DNA from: Actinomycetes bacterium | GTDB taxonomy: Bacteria; Actinomycetota; JAICYB01 | NCBI GenBank assembly: GCA_025934435.1 | Contig: JAICYB010000001.1 | Location: 62,001 to 126,000 of the forward strand | Reading direction: 5' to 3' | Length of the DNA stretch: 64,000 nucleotides | Notes under the pieces: generated by a model | Seen by the model: the letters and a program-made list of their open reading frames with translations, nothing else | Told to the model about the DNA's origin: nothing | The model's database searches: none | Shown: one piece after another, positions 59,855 through 64,000 of the stretch | How the letters are laid out: each line of letters starts with the position of its first letter | How positions within the stretch are numbered: position 1 is the first letter of the stretch | Program-made: the position numbers and the translations under genes

Positions 59855-60118
59855 ACGGAACTCGTCTTCGATCGGGATTTCATCGAGGACCTGACCTACT
59901 GGGTCAGGGTCGAGCGGAAGACGGCGCTGCGCCTGCTTGCGATCGTGGACGCCGTGCGGCGCGACCCGACGACGGGACTCGGAAAACCTGAGCCGTTACG
60001 GCATCTGCCGGGCAACGTGTGGTCGCGACGCCTGACGCAAGAGCACCGCGTCGTCTACCACGTCGGAGAAGGGCGCAACACGTTCCTGCAAGCGCGCTAC
60101 CACTACTCACCCAGCTAG
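59855..60118 (+). CDS. yoeB: YoeB-like mRNA interferase toxin lacking a canonical start codon
   Basis: 87 codons beginning at ACG 59855. The toxin sequence is well kept: ELVFDRDFIEDLTYWV, GKPEPLRHLPGN, VWSRRLTQEHRVVYHV and ARYHYSP, including the Glu, Arg and His of the YoeB active site. No ATG, GTG or TTG precedes the domain. The frame is the same as the antitoxin, split only by TGA-GCC. ACG initiation, TGA read-through or loss of the start by an ATG-to-ACG change are the options. Confidence 0.75.
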   Translation, partial: TELVFDRDFIEDLTYWVRVERKTALRLLAIVDAVRRDPTTGLGKPEPLRHLPGNVWSRRLTQEHRVVYHVGEGRNTFLQARYHYSPS

Positions 60119-60127
60119 CATGGATTC

Positions 60128-60376
60128 ATGGAATTTGTGAAACTTGGAAAAAGCGGCCAGGTGTCGATCCCGCGAGCGTTCTTGCGAGAGCTGGGGGCCG
60201 AGCCGGGCTCCCTGTTCGTCGCCGAGGTCGGCGACTCCGGTGAGATCGTGCTGCGCCTCGCCGGCGTCTACCCGATCGAGATCTACAGCGACGAACGGTT
60301 GGCCGAGTTCGCGGCCGAAGACCGCCTCGCGCCGAACGAGCGAAAGAAGTTGCGGACGAAGCGCTCTCGCGCTTGA
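60128..60376 (+). CDS. AbrB/MazE-like (VapB-type) antitoxin
   Basis: 82 aa. The N-terminal half MEFVKLGKSGQVSIPRAFLRELGAEPGSLF is a SpoVT/AbrB swapped-hairpin DNA-binding domain. The C-terminal half is an acidic/basic tail (DERLAEFAAEDRLAPNER) suitable for toxin binding. Its stop overlaps the start of the PIN toxin gene by 4 bp. The module starts 9 bp after the yoeB frame. Confidence 0.83.
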   Translation: MEFVKLGKSGQVSIPRAFLRELGAEPGSLFVAEVGDSGEIVLRLAGVYPIEIYSDERLAEFAAEDRLAPNERKKLRTKRSRA

Positions 60377-60789
60377 CCCGGATCTTCTGCGACGCGAACG
60401 TTGTCTTTTCGGCTTCGATCACGCCGAACGGCCGCGCCGCGGCACTCATCGATCTCGCGAACTCGGGCCGTCACCGGCTCCTCGTATCGCGACACGTGAT
60501 CGGTGAAGTGCGCTCGAACCTGATCGTTCGCTACCCGGGCGAGGTCGAACGCTTCCAGGAGATCCTGACGATGTTCGAAGTGGTTCCCGAGAGTGCACCC
60601 GCACTGCTCCGTGAAGCTCAGCAGCTCGGACTGCCTCCGGAGGACGCGCCCGTTCTCGCCGCCGCGATCGGATGCCGCGCCGAATTATTGGTGACGGGGG
60701 ACAGGAGACACTTCGGCGATCTCTGGGGACGTCGGATCAAAGGCGTCCGCGTGATGTCATTGAAAGACGCGCTCGCGACGTTGTTGTGA
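60373..60789 (+). CDS. PIN-domain (VapC-type) ribonuclease toxin
   Basis: 138 aa beginning at TTG 60373, coupled to the antitoxin by a TTGA overlap. PIN acidic residues are seen in IFCDANVVFSAS, GEVRSNL, PEDAPVLAAA and LVTGDRRHFGDL. This set matches active Mg-dependent PIN nucleases. It lies directly before the convergent hsdS gene. Confidence 0.85.
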   Translation: MTRIFCDANVVFSASITPNGRAAALIDLANSGRHRLLVSRHVIGEVRSNLIVRYPGEVERFQEILTMFEVVPESAPALLREAQQLGLPPEDAPVLAAAIGCRAELLVTGDRRHFGDLWGRRIKGVRVMSLKDALATLL

Positions 60790-60807
60790 ATGTTGGTCGG
60801 ACGCTTC

Positions 60808-61425
60808 TCATCCAGAGACGTCGATCTGACCGGTAACGGCCGCCGTGATAAGGGCTTGACGCCGCTCGAGCAACAGCGCACCTTGCCGTTCGAGGGAAGA
60901 AAGCATCACATCGATACGACGAGTCTCGCGATCGAGGAAATCGGCGACTGCCGCCTGCCGGTCGGGAGCAGGAATCGCCGTTGGTAGCGAGCGCAAACGC
61001 TCGCCGCTCAGATGAAAGATGTTCGCTCCCGAAGCGACGCTGGCGAGAAGGCCCGATTCGAATGCGTAACGGCACCACCACGCGAGGAAGCGCGGGTCCG
61101 TTCCCTCGCGCGGACGCAGCCGCAGCAGCGTGTTCTGAAAGCAGACCGTTCCTTCGAGTTCGCCATTCCAAACCGCATTCGCGCCGACGGTAGCCAAACT
61201 TCCGGAACCTTCTGAAACGAGAACATCTCCCGGCGCAAGTGCGTAGAACCGTTGCTCAGCGGGATCAAGATCCATTTCCTTTACATCGCTGAGATCAAGC
61301 CGGCCGTCCAAGACGTTTGCCGACCTGAGATAACGGACCATGTTTGGTCCGTCGGCCCGGTCGGGTGACCGCATCCGGCCGAGCGTGACCTCCGCGATCG
61401 CACGGAGCGGTTTCACGAGCGTCAT
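60808..61425 (-). CDS. hsdS: Type I restriction-modification specificity subunit, half-size (single TRD)
   Basis: 205 aa, about half of a normal HsdS. One target-recognition domain (VSEGSGSLATVGANAVW, TVCFQNTLLRLRP, FHLSGERLRSLPTAIPAPDRQ) is followed by one conserved coiled segment (AVADFLDRETRRIDVMLSSLERQ). A second TRD is absent. Half-size subunits of this kind can dimerise and then recognise a palindromic bipartite site. The ATG overlaps the hsdM stop (ATGA). Confidence 0.85.
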   Translation of the reverse strand: MTLVKPLRAIAEVTLGRMRSPDRADGPNMVRYLRSANVLDGRLDLSDVKEMDLDPAEQRFYALAPGDVLVSEGSGSLATVGANAVWNGELEGTVCFQNTLLRLRPREGTDPRFLAWWCRYAFESGLLASVASGANIFHLSGERLRSLPTAIPAPDRQAAVADFLDRETRRIDVMLSSLERQGALLLERRQALITAAVTGQIDVSG

Positions 61426-63302
61426 TCGGTGAGCGTGTTCACCAACGCCGCGATCTCGGCCTCCAACTCTTTGATCTCCCGATCGATCTCTTCCAGCGGC
61501 CTCGGCGGCACGTACTTGTAGAAATGCCTCGTCAACGGGATCTCGTAGCCCACGCGCGTCTTCGATCCGTCCAACCACGCGTCGGGAACCCACGGCAGCA
61601 CTTCCCGCTTCATGTATTCGTCGACGTCCTCCGTCAACGGCACGTTCTCGTAGTCGCGGAGCTCGAGATCGGGTTCCGGTGAACCGTCCTTCCCGATCAC
61701 GATCGGTGCCTCCGGGTCACGGACCGACGCCGCAGCGATGAGCGCCTTCTCGTCCTTCGCCGGCAGCTTCTTGATCGACCGGATCTTCTCGACGAACACG
61801 TCGCGGTCCGACGCCGAGATCCCCACGAAGGGCTCGAGCTCAGGTGAGACCGAGGACGGAACTTCCCATCGCATCCGCAGCGGACGCTCGACGGTGATGC
61901 GCCTGAACCCGAAGTCTTCGTTCCGGAAGATCTTCGACCGCTCGTTCTCCTCGAACGCTGCGTAGAGCCGCGTGACGTCGTCGATCTGGTCCTGCGAGAT
62001 CTCTTTGCGTTTGTCGCCGAACGACTTGCGCATCTTCGTCCAGCTCTCGCGAGCGTCGACGAGCTGGATCTTGCCGCAGCGCTCGGCCGACTTCCGGTTG
62101 GTCAGCACCCAGAAGTACGTCGAGATGCCGGTGTTATAGAAGAGCTGATCGGGCAGCGCGACGACCGCTTCCAGCCAGTCGTTCTCGATGATCCACTTGC
62201 GGATCTCGGACTCGCCCGATCCGGCCTGGCCTGTGAACAGCGGCGAGCCGTTGAAGACGATCGCGAGACGGGTGCCGTTGCCCGATACGTCCTTCATCTT
62301 CGACAGCATGTGCTGCAGGAAGAGCAGCGAACCATCGTTGATGCGCGGAAGCCCGGCGCCGAATCGTCCGGCGAAGCCCTTCGACTCGTGTTCGTGCTTG
62401 ATCGGATCGGCGTACTTCTTCCACTCCACGCCGAACGGGGGATTCGCGAGCATGTAATCGAAGCGCTCGCCGGCCGTTCCGTCCTCCGTGAAGGAGTTGC
62501 CGGGGTAGATGTTGGTCGCGTCCTGCCCTTTCAACATCATGTCGGAGCGGCAGATCGCGTACGTCTCATCGTTGAGCTCTTGGCCGTACACGCGGAGCTT
62601 CGCCTTCGGGTTGTGCTCCCGCAGCCAGTCCTCGGCGACGGACAGCATGCCGCCCGTGCCGCAGGCCGGGTCGTACAAGGAGCGCCGGATGCCGGGCTTC
62701 GAGAGCGCGTCGCCGTCCTCGATGAACAGAAGGCTCACCATCAGGCGGATGACCTCGCGCGGCGTGAAGTGTTCGCCGGCGGTGTCGTTCGAGATCTCCG
62801 AGAAACGGCGGATCAGTTCCTCGTAGATGTAGCCCATCGACGTGTTCGAGACGGTGTTCGGGTGGAGGTCGACGTCGCAGAAACGTCCGACGACTTGATA
62901 GAGGAGCTTCGACTTCTCCAGCCGGTCGATGTGCTCGGTGAACCGGAAGCGTTCGATCACGTCGCGTGTGCCGTCGTCGAAGCCCCCGATGTACTTCCTG
63001 AGATTCATCCCGACGTTGTTCGGGTCGTCGAGGAGCGTGGTCAGCGTGAAGCGCGAGTCGTTGTACACGCCCTTGATGCCGCTGATGCTTCCGAGAACAG
63101 GCCCGACGTTCTTCACGCCGTCCTTGCGAAGCTTCTTCGCGCGTTCGAGAACGGCGTCCTTCGTCGGTTCGAGGACGCAGTCGAGACGACGGAGCACCGT
63201 GAGCGGCAGGATGACGCGTCCGTATTCGGACTGCCGGTAGTCGCCGCGCAACAGGTCGGCGACCGACCAGATGAAGTTGGCCAGCTGTCCTACGTTCTCC
63301 AC
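61422..63302 (-). CDS. hsdM: Type I restriction-modification DNA methyltransferase
   Basis: 626 aa. The N-terminal helical region (MENVGQLANFIWSVADLLRG) is the HsdM N-terminal domain. The SAM-binding motif I is YDPACGTGGML and the catalytic motif IV is NPPFGVEW, both of the N6-adenine class. It is long for the family because of C-terminal segments that contact HsdS. It methylates the target and, with HsdR, forms the restriction complex. Confidence 0.93.
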   Translation of the reverse strand: MENVGQLANFIWSVADLLRGDYRQSEYGRVILPLTVLRRLDCVLEPTKDAVLERAKKLRKDGVKNVGPVLGSISGIKGVYNDSRFTLTTLLDDPNNVGMNLRKYIGGFDDGTRDVIERFRFTEHIDRLEKSKLLYQVVGRFCDVDLHPNTVSNTSMGYIYEELIRRFSEISNDTAGEHFTPREVIRLMVSLLFIEDGDALSKPGIRRSLYDPACGTGGMLSVAEDWLREHNPKAKLRVYGQELNDETYAICRSDMMLKGQDATNIYPGNSFTEDGTAGERFDYMLANPPFGVEWKKYADPIKHEHESKGFAGRFGAGLPRINDGSLLFLQHMLSKMKDVSGNGTRLAIVFNGSPLFTGQAGSGESEIRKWIIENDWLEAVVALPDQLFYNTGISTYFWVLTNRKSAERCGKIQLVDARESWTKMRKSFGDKRKEISQDQIDDVTRLYAAFEENERSKIFRNEDFGFRRITVERPLRMRWEVPSSVSPELEPFVGISASDRDVFVEKIRSIKKLPAKDEKALIAAASVRDPEAPIVIGKDGSPEPDLELRDYENVPLTEDVDEYMKREVLPWVPDAWLDGSKTRVGYEIPLTRHFYKYVPPRPLEEIDREIKELEAEIAALVNTLTE

Positions 63303-63324
63303 CGCCCGACAAGAGTAGCGGTGG

Positions 63325-64000
63325 CTACGGCCCGCGGCCCCCGACGAGCTGAGGCATCAGCTCCGCGACCGCCGCGGGCACGCCTATCACCGACTTGATG
63401 CGCTCGGTGACTTCGGGCCGAGCCGGGGTCGGACCCTCGCGGAACACACGACCGTCCGGCGCGACGAATTCCAGCACATCGTTCGGATCGCCGCGCACCT
63501 CCCAGTTGCCCTCGTGAACGAGGCGGTGGTGCGGGCCACAGAGAACCAGAAGGTTGTTCATATCGGTGCGTCCGCCTTCGGCCCACGGCTGCTGGTGATG
63601 GATGTTCGTCCAAAGCTTTCTTTCGCAACCCGGGAAACGGCACCCGCCGTCGCGGTGCCGTATCTCGCGCGCGAGGTACGGCGGGATCGAACGGCTCACG
63701 CGCCCGATGCCGAGGGGGATGCCGTCCGGTCCGTCGACGACGATGTACCAGCGCGAATCGCACGCGAGGCGCTGCGCCGTCTCCATGGCGATCGCCGTCG
63801 CGTTGTCGAGTTCCGCCATCCCAGTCTGTCCGGCGAGGACGCGCGCATCGACGTGCACGCCGATCGTCGCCCGGTCGGGATCGGCATCGGCGCCGATCGA
63901 CGTCGAGCACACCGCGACGAGTGCGTCGGCGCGGCTCGCGTCGTGGTCGTACGGAAGACTCGGGTCGAAGCGCTGCGTCGACATGAACCTGTCGAGCGCC
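63325..64000 (-). CDS. DUF222/HNH endonuclease domain protein (5' end beyond window)
   Basis: The visible C-terminal part ends in an HNH nuclease: REIRHRDGGCRFPGCERKLW, then NIHHQQPWAEGGRTDMNNLLVLCGPHHRLVHEGNW, with paired Cys and the H-N-H residues. Upstream codons read ALDRFMSTQRFD and remain open to base 64000, so the start lies outside. The DUF222-HNH family is abundant and often multi-copy in actinobacteria. Its role is uncertain. Confidence 0.85.
   Translation of the reverse strand, partial: ALDRFMSTQRFDPSLPYDHDASRADALVAVCSTSIGADADPDRATIGVHVDARVLAGQTGMAELDNATAIAMETAQRLACDSRWYIVVDGPDGIPLGIGRVSRSIPPYLAREIRHRDGGCRFPGCERKLWTNIHHQQPWAEGGRTDMNNLLVLCGPHHRLVHEGNWEVRGDPNDVLEFVAPDGRVFREGPTPARPEVTERIKSVIGVPAAVAELMPQLVGGRGP

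Noticed and set aside
1..64000. CRISPR arrays, rRNA, transposons, phage genes
   Set aside because: No regularly spaced direct repeats, no rRNA-like sequence and no transposase or integrase motifs were found on either strand.

Overview
This 64 kb window is high-GC chromosomal DNA, most likely from an actinobacterium (Actinomycetota). The lineage signals are a tandem AdnA-AdnB helicase-nuclease pair, a UdgX-type uracil-DNA glycosylase, two F420-type enzymes (an LLM oxidoreductase and a PPOX protein), an MprAB-like two-component system, a SigB/SigF-family sigma factor with STAS and HATPase partners, and a DUF222-HNH gene. Several genes seem to start at the transcription start site (leaderless). 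The class cannot be fixed from the sequence alone. Coding density is very high and no gene-free stretch exceeds about 300 bp. No rRNA genes, CRISPR array, transposase or integrase was found.

Layout. (1) 1-5.9 kb: a methyltransferase, an arsenic locus (arsR / arsI / broken aquaporin), an SRPBCC protein, a beta-lactamase-fold hydrolase, a DinB protein, a phosphotransferase and a second methyltransferase. (2) 5.9-14.9 kb: the most unusual part. A tRNA-Val gene (minus strand, 14840-14911) has on its 3' side a 9 kb string of short cargo units: cyclase + DUF1232, a TetR unit, a frameshifted methyltransferase, an ICMT-like enzyme, a carboxyl methyltransferase, a glycosyltransferase, and an HTH protein + second ICMT. 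The units are separated by six or seven short repeats. All are in the same orientation and resemble the T-arm, acceptor 3' end and downstream flank of the tRNA. This is the pattern expected from repeated site-specific integration into a tRNA 3' end. (3) 15-35 kb: lipase, class A PBP, a general-stress block (two DUF6458 proteins, DUF892 ferritin-like, UdgX, BON, two STAS, two RsbW-like HATPases, one sigma factor, SigF-like promoters), SDRs, MscL, a two-component system, YVTN lipoprotein, HtrA-like protease, thiolase and P450. (4) 36-50 kb: a secretome block (GH18, G1 glutamic peptidase, S53 sedolisin, a putative HEHNE metallopeptidase, repeat proteins, a DPBB protein), a second hydrolase-cyclase fusion and tRNA-Cys. 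(5) 50-64 kb: genome defence and repair. AdnAB is followed by a type I restriction-modification system whose hsdR carries a C-terminal Schlafen/AlbA_2-like domain. It is separated from a half-size hsdS and hsdM by two toxin-antitoxin modules on the opposite strand. A DUF222-HNH gene runs off the right edge.

How the genes work together: the STAS/HATPase/sigma group probably forms a partner-switching stress circuit. SigF-type promoter matches lie upstream of several stress genes in the same 6 kb. The restriction system and its embedded toxins form a small defence island beside the AdnAB recombination nuclease. The secreted peptidases G1 and S53 belong to families active at acid pH, which suggests an acidic micro-environment.
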